This document shows positions 1 to 12,060 of a stretch of 64,000 nt of DNA, one piece after another. The position numbers and the translations under genes are program-made. The stretch covers positions 930,001-994,000 of the forward strand of contig JAUTXW010001351.1 of assembly GCA_030620095.1 (NCBI GenBank), read 5' to 3'. The notes under the pieces are model-generated. The model was not told the DNA's origin. It was given only the letters and a program-made list of their open reading frames with translations, and searched no databases. Numbering within the stretch: position 1 is the stretch's first letter; each line of letters begins with the position of its first letter. This DNA comes from Kuschelorhynchus macadamiae (Eukaryota; Arthropoda; Insecta; Coleoptera; Curculionidae).

Positions 1-361
1 GTATACTCCATGGTTTTCCAGTTTGATTTTATCTTTTGGGTTTCCAAGTAGTTTACCTATAGTTGTTTGTGGCTTGTGTATTGTTTGTACGTTGTGTTTC
101 TTAAGAATTCTTCCGATTCTGTCTGTTGTGCCTTTTACATATGGTAAGACTACTTCAAGGTTCATAATTTTTGTTGTTCGTTGTTCGGGAAACTTTTGCA
201 CTAATAGCTTTCTCTATGGAGCGATTTGTGTAGCCATTTTTCTTTAAAGCACTAGATATAACCTTAACCTCGTTTTGCCTCGTCTGTGTTTCAGTTAATC
301 GCACGGATCTGGATATTAGGGTATTTGCCACGGCTTGAATTTGTACTGGGTGATGTTGCAT
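1..361 (-). pseudogene. Penelope linker and start of GIY-YIG endonuclease (cut by window edge)
   Basis: The open frame 361-155 encodes the RT-to-endonuclease linker (SRSVRLTETQTRQNE and following, NNKNYEP at the end). It matches the same segment of the plus-strand copy at 36096-36280. After 155 the continuation (VKGTTDRIGRILKKHNVQT, then GKLLGNPKDKIKLENHGVY) lies in a different frame and reaches the first residues of the GIY-YIG fold at the window edge. The catalytic part of the nuclease is outside the window. Confidence 0.8.
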
Positions 362-1000
362 TTAAATATCTGTCTGTATGTATTGGTTTTCTGTACACGG
401 TGTATTCGAAATGTCCGTTATGCAGTTTTGTGACTAAAACATCTAAAAATGGTAGTTTGTTGTTTTCCTCTAACTCTAGAATAAATTGTATTCTGGGGTG
501 GATTAAAGAATAAGTATTTTTAAGGCAGTGCTCCGAGAGTTGTATTATATGTGCCTGGAAATCCTCGTTCTTAGCAATCTTGTCCAATGCTTCGTCGATG
601 GGAATACTGGGATATAACGAATTGACATCTAGGCTTGCTATGATATCGTCTTTTTCAAGAACGATGTCTCGTATAATTCGAGTGAAATGCTCCCAGTTTT
701 TTACAAATGAATCAGCTTTTTCTGTAGCTGGTTGCATAATTTCAGAGAGATATTTCTCCAGTTTTTGTAGCGGCGAATTAACAGCACTAAGAATAGGTCT
801 GATGGGCGCCCCTGATTTGTGTATTTTTGGTAAACCATAGAGTTTGGACATCTGCTCGACTTTTCCCGTGGTATGATTTTTTGTTGAATTTCGGGGTTTA
901 TTGGTGAACTTTTTATTTTATTTTTAGTTGTTTTTTCTAGGTACGTTGTCGGGTCCCTTGGAACAGGTCTAACAATTGTCTTGTAGGATATCCTGCATTT
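291..1000 (-). pseudogene. Penelope reverse transcriptase, internally deleted
   Basis: The 186-codon open frame from 851 begins near the conserved PLE motif LPKIHKSGAP and contains the palm segment ASLDVNSLYPSIP with the first catalytic aspartate. It then passes from CLKNTY straight to IHPRIQFILELEENN and the late-RT block PFLDVLVTKL. The plus-strand copy at 35648-36880 has about 69 codons between these points, including the RYVDDIF catalytic box. The deletion is in frame, so the ORF stays open but lacks the two aspartates of motif C and cannot polymerise. Upstream (1000-855) the frame is shifted and contains a stop. Confidence 0.85.
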
Positions 1001-1021
1001 TTTGTATGTAATCTTCAGTAT

Positions 1022-1801
1022 TCATAACCACAGTTCCGTTTTCCTTATTTGCTGGAAGGATTGTGATATCTTTAATTTTCGAAGGTTTATTAGGGTCCTT
1101 TGTTCAGTGGCATTTAGGTTTTGTTTTGGTGCTTTGCTTGATTTTAAAATTCTTGCCACCTCTTGTCGAATCTTATCTACTTTTGTTTCTTCACAGGAGT
1201 CAAGGACAGCTTCCACTCCAGCTATTATTTCTTCTTTAGGAATTTCCTTGGGAGATATCGCAAAATTAAAACCCTTACTCAGTACGGATTTTTCGCTTTT
1301 TGAGAGACTGTAGGATGATATACTACGTACTAATTTATCGACGTCTGCTGATGATCCTTGTGGCTGACTCGACTTTCTTAGAAGATTGTCATACTTTTTC
1401 GAAAGTTTATTTGTCTTAATATTTTTATTTGATTCTGTTCGCCAAAAAGATAAAGTTTCTATGCGATTCCACAATAAAGGGTGAATGATGTTACTTAGTT
1501 TAAGGAGTAAATTTAAAAGTTCTTTCTCTGTCTCGGCTAGTTGTTTTCTAGTTTGATGGATTTGTTCTTTTAATAACGCCTTACTAGCATTTTGAAGTAT
1601 GGTATTAGTTTTTCTAGTTTTAGTATGATAAGAAAACCGCATAAAAGTAGGAAGTAAATCGTCACGACACTTTATTTGAAAGGTTAGATCACATAAAAGA
1701 TTAGTTTTCTTACCTCTCAGTCTCTCATACGTCTTGAAGATCTCCTCCCCGTAGAGATGAATAGTGTTAATTTTTAGTCCTTCCACAATACAATGTGTTT
1801 T
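1022..1801 (-). pseudogene. Penelope N-terminal coding region, broken at its 3' end
   Basis: An open stretch of about 260 codons on the minus strand. The likely start is the ATG at about 1801-1803 (protein begins MKTHCIVEG). The part before this ATG belongs to the upstream copy's 3' region. It is rich in K, E, L and S, with a probable coiled coil in the middle (residues about 65-115, containing KQLAETEKELLNLLLKL). No metal-binding motif is visible. In PLEs this region precedes the RT in the same polyprotein. Here the frame stops at 1022, and the continuation (GTVVMNTEDYIQKMQ, typical of the segment just before the RT) is in another frame. The product would therefore be truncated before the catalytic domain. 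Confidence 0.75.
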
Positions 1802-1825
1802 CATTCCGGGTGTACATCTGTTCAC

Positions 1826-2581
1826 TACTGTCCGTTCTGAAAAGAACAGTTTTGCTGACGTTTCGCCAAAATCACATTTGGCATTTTCGAAGTTTTCTCT
1901 CTCCTTTTATAACCCCACCCGGGGCCAAGGTTACATCTGCGCAGCCGTTGGTCGTTATTTATGTTTCCCGGATGGTGCTGTTGTGGCGCTAATTGCGCTT
2001 GAGTTTTTGCGATTTTAGATTGGTCGATTATTGTCTTCCATACCGTTGGTAGTTTTAATGATTCATCCCTTTTATTCAAATCATCTTGTTTTTCAATTTC
2101 AATGGCTTCTCGGATTATTTTGGTCTTATAATGTTCTATATTGGCAATCTCCCTGCACCCATCGAAATTTATTTTATGGCCGGTTTCCTGATGCTATAGG
2201 AATAAAGCTGAGGTTGTTTGTTTATTTCTGATGCTGAGTTTATGCTCTTCCACTCTAGCTGATATTCGCCTGTTAGTTTGCCCCACATACAGCTTTTCAC
2301 AGTCCTGGCACGGAATACTGTATACTCCATGGTTTTCCAGTTTGATTTTATTTTTTGGGTTTCCAAGTAGTTTACCTATAGTTGTTTGTGGTAGTTTACC
2401 TATAGTGTTGTAAGGCTTGTGTATTGTTTGTATGTTGTGTTTCCTAAGAATTCTTCCTATTCTGTCTGTTGTGCCTTTTACATATGGTAAGACTACTTGT
2501 TGCTTTCCCGGTTCATAATTTTTGTTGTTCGTTGTTCGGGAAACCTGTGCATTAATAGCTTTCTCTATGGTGCTGTTTCCC
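1826..2581 (-). mobile_element. Penelope-like element, 3' endonuclease end of an upstream tandem copy
   Basis: Minus-strand translation gives the linker end (NNKNYEPGK at about 2510), then KLLGNPKNKIKLENHGVYSI, PCQDCEKLYVGQTNRRISAR and EEHKLSIR. This is the GIY-YIG nuclease core with its Cys pair and the YVGQT strand. It continues into KPHQETGHKINFDGC-type sequence and a K/R/Q-rich C-terminal tail ending at the stop near 1826. Frames change at several points, so it is a pseudogene. A short duplication of the TAGTTTACCTATAG segment at about 2370-2406 disrupts the linker. The stop lies about 25 bases before the next copy's first ATG, so this is a head-to-tail tandem of PLE copies. Confidence 0.85.
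1851..1905 (-). other. Hammerhead-like stem-loop in the Penelope inter-copy region
   Basis: On the minus strand a stem (ATGCCAAA pairing with TTTTGGC around a short loop) is followed by GAAACGTCAG. This is the stem II, GAAA, stem III order of hammerhead ribozymes found in PLE terminal repeats. The CUGANGA box that should precede stem II is replaced by CTTCGAAAA, so the copy is not a catalytic hammerhead as written. The same segment recurs in the plus-strand copy at about 36787-36835. Confidence 0.4.
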
Positions 2582-2606
2582 GAACTATATAAAAATTCTT
2601 CCTGAT

Positions 2607-3190
2607 AAAATAAAACAGTTGTTAATTTCTGACTATAATGAAATGACTTTAAGTTAAAGCTATTCGATGGTCGGAAACTGTCTGCTTGGCCTTTGATGAT
2701 AACTTAAAATATAATTCATATATGAGGCGAAGGTTTGTTATATACGTTTAAAACTAACTATTACCTACATAATTTAATGTTTGAAAATAGCAATGACTAA
2801 GTTGTTGAATTATTGAACTTTGTCACCCTCTAGTAGTTCTGATAATTGTGCCCTTTTTCTGTAACTCGTCAATTTAAGCAGGTTCTGAGACCAAACTAAA
2901 TATCAAATAATTATTGTAATTTACATAAACCACTTTCTATAGATCGGGTGTATGGCCGTCCACTTATTTAAAGTAATTGCAAAATTCAGTCTCGGAAGGA
3001 CAGCAGTTATTTTCTGACTATAACTAAATGACCTTTTAAGTTAAAGCTATTCTAAGGACATTTAGCTGACGAAGCTAAATTTTGGCTTGATTTTTGATGA
3101 AAACTTAAAGTGTCGTTCTTACTTGAGGCGGAGAGGCTTTGTTACATAAGTTTCGAAGTAGCTGTTATTTACATAATTTTATGTTTTTAA
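2607..3190. repeat. Diverged direct repeat pair, about 390 bp period
   Basis: The segment at about 2612-2800 (TTTCTGACTATAATGAAATG, TTAAGTTAAAGCTATTC, then a GAGGCG.AGG block) recurs at about 3001-3190 in the same orientation with scattered substitutions and small indels. No coding capacity is visible. It lies immediately upstream, in the minus sense, of the Penelope tandem. Confidence 0.6.
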
Positions 3191-3883
3191 CTTTTATTTA
3201 AGCTAAAATTCATTCAATAATAATTCGAATAATACTTAAAATTACGTCCAAACATTTACGATAAAGAATAACCCTCACAATATTATTACAAACTATTATA
3301 TATTTGGTAAAAAAGCAGGCTGTAAAGAAAAAATATACTAAAAACTGCAGATGTATTATAATCTTCCCCTATTATCCTAAATCCGTTAGTAGGCTATATG
3401 CAAATAAAGTATCCAATTGCATCTGCTCCAATATTTAACCATTCTCTTTTAAGTACCACTGATTTCAATTACAGTTTCAAGATATCCCTAATGAGCTTAG
3501 CCGATAATTCTGGAAAACCCCGGTTTAAATTAATGCTTTCTAGGCAATAAACGATATTCTAAGAAGAGGTTGAATTGCTAACGATTTCTTAATGAAAACC
3601 CTCGTTATGGTCAGAGGTGAATCAACAGATAACAGAAGAAATGTATTATCTGTATTTAGCACACCCATCTTCTGTACCAATATAGATTTAGGTTTTTTGT
3701 AAATAATGTGTTACTATGTTTAAGAATCGTCAAAATTTTTACTGTTCATGACAATAATAATCTGTTTACACAGTTGAGGATAGTTACAAGAACGGGACAA
3801 AAAATGTAAGAGGAGTTGTTCCTAATTTTTTATAAAAAGAATTAAATATAGGCGCCCAACGAATGAAGTGAAAGTTTATTTTT
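3191..3883. other. AT-rich sequence without recognisable feature
   Basis: No open frame with protein-like content and no repeat partner elsewhere in the window were noticed here. Confidence 0.5.
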
Positions 3884-4443
<560 letters not shown>

Positions 4444-4478
4444 ATTTAGTTTGTATGTAGCATTTCATTTATTTTCAA

Positions 4479-4509
4479 ACGTTTCGGTAAGTTTTTGCCT
4501 TCATCATTG
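4479..4509 (-). other. Degenerate hammerhead-like motif beside the (TA)n array
   Basis: Minus strand: AATGATGA, then AGGC, a loop and ACC, then GAAACG. The invariant first C of the CUGAUGA box is an A here, so cleavage is not expected. It resembles the motifs at 8983-9014 and 46438-46467, which may mark another PLE terminal remnant. Confidence 0.3.
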
Positions 4510-4591
4510 TATCTAAGAAGGTAATCTCCGGCATCATAGTAAAATATTAACAAACAAAATATTCACACACAAACTTTATCAAAACTAAATG

Positions 4592-5535
<944 letters not shown>

Positions 5536-5949
5536 CTTGTGATGTAATGTTAATGTAATGTTTTCAACAATAATATTGATAGGCATTGCGAGATGTGAAA
5601 AGAAAGTTATTAATTTATACAATATTTCTGTTTCGGATAATGTTTTTAAATAATATGTTTGAGTTTATTTAGAAAAGCTATCAATAATGGTTAGGAAATT
5701 TCCTTTGTTTATGGAATATGGAATGTTCACGTCTTGTTTCATGCACCCAATTAGGGTTTTAATGCAGCTTGGGTTAAGCACGATGTATGAAAGAACTCAT
5801 TACATTTTGCGCAATTTTCTTTTCGACTATTTTTTAACACTGGAAACACATTATTTTTTCGTTTTTATTACGCTCGTCACTCTTTGTCGATTTATCTTTT
5901 CTTTTCAAATAAGTCTTCTGAGCTTTGTTTGTCAGTGTATGACCTGAAA

Positions 5950-6625
5950 AATTATTATTAGCGCTCTAGATAACAGCTGTATAATTGCTATATACAATTT
6001 GACTGCCGTCATCTGCTGGCATATTAGCAGTTTCGTTCTGTTGGTCAGGTTGGGGCACTATTGACATTTGGTCAAAATTTTCATGGCGTGTTGTTGTGTT
6101 ATTGTCTGTATTGATTTCTTTTTCTACTTCCTTATTAAAGTCGTTTATATGAGATACGATATTTCAAAATCAATCAGATCTTTAGTGTCTACTTTGATTC
6201 TACTCAGGGAGTCAGCATTTGTATTTAGTGCTCCGCTTTTGTAAATAGTTTAGTTAGTAGTAATTTATTGAGACTTATTAGGAGAGATATGATCCTTTAT
6301 ATTAAAGAGCTATTGGAGGGGTTTACGTAACGCAAACGCTGCTAGTGAATCTTGGCTTATGTTGCTTTGTGAAAGGATAGCATCCAGAGCTGCATCACAC
6401 GTTAAATTGAATGGTTCGAGAAGTTGGGGTATTATAAGATAGGTTGGTTAATTAATATAGTTTTACGTATTCCGAAACAGTCAATGAACTCCTGGTTGTG
6501 TTCTATTTTTGCACCTTTTTTATACATTTAGTTAGTTATGGTTCATGTTGCGAAGTTGTTGATAAATTGTCTGTAATATCCTAATAGATTGAGAATCCTC
6601 TAATTTGTTTTGTGCTCGTTTATTA
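5950..6625 (-). mobile_element. Ty3-type LTR retrotransposon pol relic
   Basis: Minus-strand translation in several frames gives LGYYRQFINNFATM (end of the RT thumb), then PFNLTCDAALDAILSQ (start of RNase H, with the first catalytic Asp in TCDA) and SLAAFALRKP. After a gap comes GALNTNADSLSRIKV, the RNase H C-terminus and junction, then an acidic or Asn/Thr-rich linker. The middle of RNase H is deleted and many stops interrupt the frames. No LTRs or integrase core were seen. The family level (Ty3/gypsy) is secure, but the lineage is not. Confidence 0.75.
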
Positions 6626-7470
6626 GGGTGGTAGGGTGCAAGATTGCTACGCTCTTATTTTTTTTTTAATAATAAAATAGGAAATATTTTTATATTATTT
6701 ACTGAAATAAAAAAAAAATCGCAAAGGTAATTAAAAAAAGGCAAAAGTATCAAGAGACAAGCTCGTGATCAACAGAGAGTGCAATATCAATGCCCTAAGT
6801 TCGTTTATCCCGGAGGGTGGGCGTGGGAAAAAAAATTAAAAGTAAAAAAGGTGAGCGTCACCGATTTATTACGGCCTAAATTGGAAAGCCCCTAGATGTG
6901 TTCGGCACTCACTTGTTCCTGATACTTTCATAAAAAGAAAATTGTACATTAAAATAAAGAAAGTTATTCAATAAAAAAAATATCCTGAAAAAGGAGAGAA
7001 AATGTGAGCTAAATAAAACACACTCTAAAACAATAAAATCTATTTAATAATTTTTTTTCTGAAAAAAAAAACCTGTACAAAAAAAACAAAAAAAAATACA
7101 CTAATACGAAATAAAAAAGTTCACCAATGGTCCCAGCGTGATACGTCACTGCAACAGGTGGAAGGTGTATCAGTAGACAGGACCTTAGTTCACGTCAAAG
7201 TGACCCTTAAAGCCCCGTACTAAGACCCTAAGAAAACAAAAGGTGTTCTAGTATTTTCTAAATAATTACATAAAAATTAAGAATAAAATATAACCCAAAT
7301 AAAAGTCAATTAATAAAAATATTAACTTTTAATTTTATGTAAAGAAAATAATCTAAAAAAAATTACCCTCATCCCAAATGAATCAAAATGAAATAATAAA
7401 ATTTCAAAGCATTAATTAATTTTGAAATTCCTACTTAAGGCCTCGAAGTCTTACCGAAGGAAGCCCGAAT

Positions 7471-7473
<3 letters not shown>

Positions 7474-7534
<61 letters not shown>
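7474..7534. repeat. (TA)n microsatellite
   Basis: About 60 bp of TA repeats. A second short array lies 46 bp further right. Confidence 0.9.
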
Positions 7535-7535
<1 letters not shown>

Positions 7536-7574
7536 TAATATAGCATAATGACCTAGTTCTTACCGCGTTATATC

Positions 7575-7579
<5 letters not shown>

Positions 7580-7609
<30 letters not shown>
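7580..7609. repeat. (TA)n microsatellite
   Basis: About 30 bp of TA repeats, possibly one array with its neighbour that was later split. Confidence 0.9.
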
Positions 7610-7611
<2 letters not shown>

Positions 7612-8982
7612 AATTTGCAATCTATCAGTAATTTCCTTTCTTTTCTTTTGCAATTCCTTGTTCGGGAATTCAAAAGGAAATTTATTATAAAAAAAAGCCC
7701 CAGTCCCCATACAAAAAAAAAATTATATGAGTAAAAGTTAATTTCCATATATGACCAAAAATTACCAAATTACGTAATATAAAATCAAAAGTATTCAAAA
7801 GGAATATACACTTTTCAAAATAAATGAAATTGAATTACCTATTTAATAGGGTTTGGTGCGCCCTTCACAGAAAGACTTCTTCAGAACGTGGCAGGAAAAT
7901 GACGACCTGATCCAACTTCAGCATCAAAAATCCTCTCTCAGAGGAATTACTTGGAGGTTACAAAATACAATAAAATTCACAAATAGAAAACCCCCAAGTA
8001 AATTTTTACGAAGCTGAGGAGAAATCCCACTAACGGATTTCCAAGAAAAACTTGGATTTTATTTTCCCCAGTTCGCGCTGAAGACCTTTTGATGTTACAG
8101 CAGACCAGAAAAGTGAAGTGATAAAGTAGTTCCTTCCTGGTACCAGCTCCGTTGTACCTTCTAGAATTTACTCAACTCGGATGCCGCACTATCATTGGTT
8201 AGATTGCCTCAGGTGACATCAGTGTTGACAAGAGGAACTCAGAATGATTTAAAATAGGGATTGCAAGGCAAGAAAAACGATCACTGATTCGTATATAATT
8301 CAAACGGCAACCACCTGAGAATTAACTTGGCAACAGTTGGGATCTTAGCATGAGCCTACTGAATGAGGGCGTATCGGATGCAGCGAGTGACAGCACATAG
8401 GAAGTGACACGTCCCATAACCCTAAATTATACTGTGAACTAGGCAAAACGAATAGTAAACAAACATCTGTCTTCCAGCTTCCAAAACTTAGATAATTAGA
8501 ATAATAGTTGAAAAGGCTATCCCGAAAAGTCAACTTGCAACTAAAACAGAGAACAAAGCTGTGGGGAATTGATTTCAAATGGGGAAGTGGAAAAACCCTG
8601 ACAACAAAAAGGTACCTAGGCTTGATTTAAATTAGATTTTCACAACAATACAATATAAATAAATTTTTTATTTTACCATTAAAAGAGATTTATTCATAAC
8701 GAAATATTTTAAGCAATTCACAGAAGACAAAAAATGGTCGAGTAATAACTCAGGACATAAAAGGGTCTAAATACTCATGCAATCAGGAAAAAATGATTTA
8801 AAAAGGAAATATTTAAGGAAGTAATTTGGTTTTCCAAACACTACACAGAACCGATTTAGTTATACCAATATGCAAGTTAAGTTAAGTATTTTCGACCGTA
8901 CAGAAATTACAAAGAGGTTTTATTTCGGGTCTAGCGGTCCGTGGAACAAAAAAAGAAGAAACTCTTTTTATCTTAAATGCTC

Positions 8983-9014
8983 AATATTTCGCCAATGTTT
9001 ATTAGCTTCATCAG
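8983..9014 (-). ncRNA. Hammerhead-ribozyme-like core 3' of a Penelope endonuclease
   Basis: Minus strand: CTGATGA, then A, a 6 bp stem GCTAAT/ATTGGC closed by an AAAC loop, then GAAAT. This is the order box 1, stem II, box 2 of a hammerhead. It lies about 300 bp downstream of the PLE endonuclease stop, where PLE terminal repeats are known to carry such ribozymes. There is one extra base between box 1 and stem II, and stems I and III are not convincing, so activity is doubtful. Confidence 0.45.
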
Positions 9015-9315
9015 GAGCAACTACAAAGATTATAAAGAATAGGTCCAATTAGAATTATAACATTAAAATGACAATCAAAAGAATAAAATTTTTTCTAGAT
9101 ATACATAGTCAATACATACTTAAAAATTACTTACAAGATGGTAGAGTCAATAATTTTTAAGTTTTAACATTTTTACTTTACAACAGCTCAAATAATGTGG
9201 CGTTTTTAATGATAATATTCATGTCCCAGCAGTTGAATTGCAAAAAAGGAGAACAAAACACATTAGCTACACAAGCCTTATCTAGATGTTAATAAATTGT
9301 ACGAGGTGAACTATT

Positions 9316-9648
9316 CTACGGTGTGCAGCTAAAAAGTATTGTTACATAAAATTTAAAAGATTGCAATAAATATTGCTCAGCTGATTGGGTATCTGATTTA
9401 TAATTAATGCAATCCTTGTTCTTTTTTATGTGGTACATTTTCCAATAATAATAAAATTTGTAATTCGATTCCATCTCTAAAATTTTAACATTGGAAAAGT
9501 CAAAATTGTGGCCTGTTTTTTGATTGTATTCAGCCAATGCACAAGAGATTTTTCCTAAACAGCAATCAATTTTGTGGCCGGTTATTCTTTGCCTAAGCCA
9601 CTGAGATGTTTGCCCGATATACTGTCCATCACATTCCAAGCAGGACAA
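9316..9648 (-). pseudogene. GIY-YIG endonuclease domain of a second Penelope-like family
   Basis: An open frame of 110 codons starting within the domain. It shows CLECDGQYIGQT (zinc-binding Cys pair and the GIY-YIG second strand), QRITGHK with the catalytic-helix Arg and His, and CALAEYNQKTGHNFDF. Then come VKILEMESNYK, containing the conserved Glu, and HIKKNKDCINYKSD, the C-terminal block of PLE endonucleases. It differs from the copy at 1-2581, so it is a distinct PLE lineage. The upstream segment (9650-9900) has scattered remnants of the pre-endonuclease linker (DNLVRML, FDFKPLF) in several frames. No RT is recognisable. Confidence 0.8.
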
Positions 9649-9899
9649 CTATATCTAAAATAGAAATATTTATCAAAGTAACCGTGCTTCATAAACATTA
9701 ATTCCTACATATGAGTATTAATACAAAATATCGACCTTACATGCAAAAAAAGAATTCGGTGCACTAATGCCAATATTTTATTATTTACAGCAACAGAAAA
9801 GATAAGTTTGGACCCAAAAATAGAGGTTTGAAGTCGAAAATGCAGCATTCTGACAAGATTATCGAAAGGCCAAAACTTGCATAAAGGCGGCAAAACAGG

Positions 9900-10717
9900 T
9901 TTTTAAGATTGATAAAATTATATTTTTATTTACTCTGTGATATTAAGAAATAAATATCTTTAGATGTTATTTGGGTTTTCGTGTTTTAAATAATTATAAT
10001 TTTAATTGATGAATGATATTGTATGGATATATGTATCGCCATCCAAGTAACAACGTTTGAACTTGCAGTAAAACGTTTCTTTAGAACGGGATGGTGAACT
10101 ACTTCATTTTAAGAATATTAATAGTTGTTGATAAAAGGTGGCGCTATACATACCGATTAATTATTGTAATATAATCTGATATAACAAATGAAACCTTCGC
10201 TGAGATATGGGTAATCTAACTAAACTATAAAACCAGTATATAATTTAAATAAAGCGAACATATCAATTATTAAAAATTGACACTAAAATAGTACATTATA
10301 AATATTAAACTTAAAGATTTACCTATATAACAAAATTAGAGTGTTACAATATTAAATAATTTTTGATTTGAATCTTGTCTCGGTAAGGTTGTACTTCGTC
10401 AGGTGTTACTATCTGACCTAAATAGACCATTTTTCGACTTAAAATTTTTATCTAATTGAATTTTGATATTTAACTTACGCAATCTTTGAAATACTGACCT
10501 AAGACGTTGTAGTGCTCTTGTAATGATATACCAAACATATTTCTTCTTGAATGCTCCAGAATATAATATCCATCCAACTCTCAAGAACGTTGCCAGTAAC
10601 TTTTTAGTCAGAATAGCATGCGAATGTACTCGAAACAACCATTCTCGGTATTAAAAGCGGTTTCTGGGATATTATTTACGTCCATTTCTATCTGATGAAA
10701 ACCGCTATATATAATGT
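9900..10717. other. AT-rich interval, no recognised feature
   Basis: Short frames only. A small imperfect inverted pair (AGCGGTTT near 10657 and AAAACCGCT near 10697) sits next to the inverted dispersed repeat. Confidence 0.4.
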
Positions 10718-11440
10718 GTATATTGTCTTGATATCTATGAGTATTAGACGCGCAATCAAGATCTAAAGAGTCACTACCGTAAAGGACACGATCAGTTAAT
10801 TACTTCTAAGAGACATATCACATTCAAATGATAATGATACTAGAATACAGAAACCTCTTTAAAATAACAATTGATATATATTTAATGCATATTTATAACC
10901 CTGTACCATATATTTACTAGAGAGGGCGACGAGTAACAAAAACTACGTCATACCATAAAATAATTAGGATAAAAGAACTATATTACTCGCTAATATAAAA
11001 AATAAATTAATTCAAGTTTTTTGTGGCATGTATAAATTCGATTAAAACGGTATAAGCGTTAAGGAATTTAATTGAAACTTAAATTTTTTATAACCATTAA
11101 TTTTGTAGGGTACGAACTCAGTCATCCGACTAATCAGCAGAAAAAGCTGGACCGTTGGGTAACAAAAACTATTAACCTCGTTGGTAGGCGTACAATGTTA
11201 GTCCCGAAAGGATCCTTTGAAAATATTACAAGCACAGTTTGATTAAGAGTTTAGGATATTTTATTTATAGTTTTATGGTAAACCTTAAATATAAGTTATA
11301 CGAATTACTAACATCTAACACTAACAATCTTACTAACATTTCGCCCGCAAACACTTACTTATTTTGGACCTCAGTTTATTTTAAACTAGTTAATAATATA
11401 ATTTCAACTTGTTTTAAAATTATATACTTATACAGTGTAA
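10718..11440. repeat. Dispersed repeat, copy 2 (B inverted relative to A)
   Basis: 10718-11310 is the reverse complement of segment B (4769-5298) at high identity, and 11330-11440 matches segment A (4592-4700) on the same strand. An extra stretch of about 60 bp (about 11156-11218, GGTAACAAAAACTATTAACC and following) interrupts B relative to copy 1. The bases TTG occur at both of its ends, so it could be an insertion here or a microhomology deletion in copy 1. Confidence 0.8.
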
Positions 11441-11825
11441 AAGCGAAATTACTACAAATATTTTAATAGTCAAGCTCAAGTAAAGGACAAAGAGTAGAAA
11501 AGTCTTATTTAACAAGGGGTTAACCCCCAATGGTCTTGGGTTTATGACGATTTCAACCTTTATGATTTTTCACAAGGCGGAACCTTTATCATTATACGTT
11601 CTGATCTTTTTAAAATTGCTAGATTAGATCATTGTATTGGATTTAAAATTTTTGTCGTCTAGTTATTCTAGAAAACTCCTAAATAAATCCTATTATTTTA
11701 TCAGGTTTGATTCGAATATGTTTTAGATAAAAAACAACAGTACTCTTGAATAAATAAAAATAATTAACAAAAAAAAAATAATTTGTAATTTTGCACCATA
11801 AGTTTATCGAAAATAGTTTTAAAAT
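11441..11825. other. AT-rich interval, no recognised feature
   Basis: No protein-like frame or repeat partner seen. Confidence 0.4.
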
Positions 11826-12060
11826 AAATGTTGAAAATGGGCACCATCACTATTTATACAAGCACAGCAACGATATAACATTTTTACAAATTGTTTGGAT
11901 AGTATCTGCGGCAATAATTCGATTGTGGAAATCGTTTGACGACACTTTGTACGAATGTATTTTATGGTAATTTAAACTATTCAGTTCTAATCTTTTCATT
12001 TTCGGATAAGTTACACCATCACGGTACACTAATGGCTTTATAGGTTTCAAAATACAAAAA
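11826..12060 (-). pseudogene. Mariner-type transposase, C-terminal remnant
   Basis: The minus strand ends with RCCACINSDGAHFQHLF and a stop. This is the characteristic C-terminus of a large insect Tc1/mariner-type (IS630 superfamily) transposase group, whose last residues are a CI..NG.HFE.L motif. Upstream frames (KPLVYRDG, FHNRIIAADTIQ) are shifted and diverged. No catalytic DDE residue remains and no terminal inverted repeats were found. It may be related to the element at 24403-26256. Confidence 0.5.

Larger units (their letters stand above)
1..1825 (-). mobile_element. Penelope-like element, copy 1 (partial, cut by window edge)
   Basis: Read on the minus strand this holds, in order, the Penelope N-terminal region (about 1801 to 1022), the reverse transcriptase (RT; about 1000 to 291), a linker (361 to 155) and the start of the GIY-YIG endonuclease, which runs off the left edge. 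PLEs copy RNA by target-primed reverse transcription, using an RT related to telomerase plus a GIY-YIG nuclease. The reading frame is broken between the N-terminal part and the RT, and again in the linker. Directly upstream on the same strand (1826-2581) lies the endonuclease end of another copy, so the two are head to tail, as is typical of this class. Confidence 0.9.
6640..8900. other. AT-rich, low-complexity interval with no recognised gene
   Basis: Runs of A dominate 6660-7430. Slightly GC-richer stretches at 7130-7240 and 7860-8420 contain no convincing frame and no repeat partner in the window. It might be flank or untranslated sequence of the neighbouring Ty3 relic, but no LTR ends, primer-binding site or gag-like protein could be shown. 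Confidence 0.45.

Noticed and set aside
5687..5947. An 86-codon plus-strand frame as a membrane protein
   Set aside because: It lies opposite the tail of the Ty3 relic, and its hydrophobic look comes from T-rich sequence.
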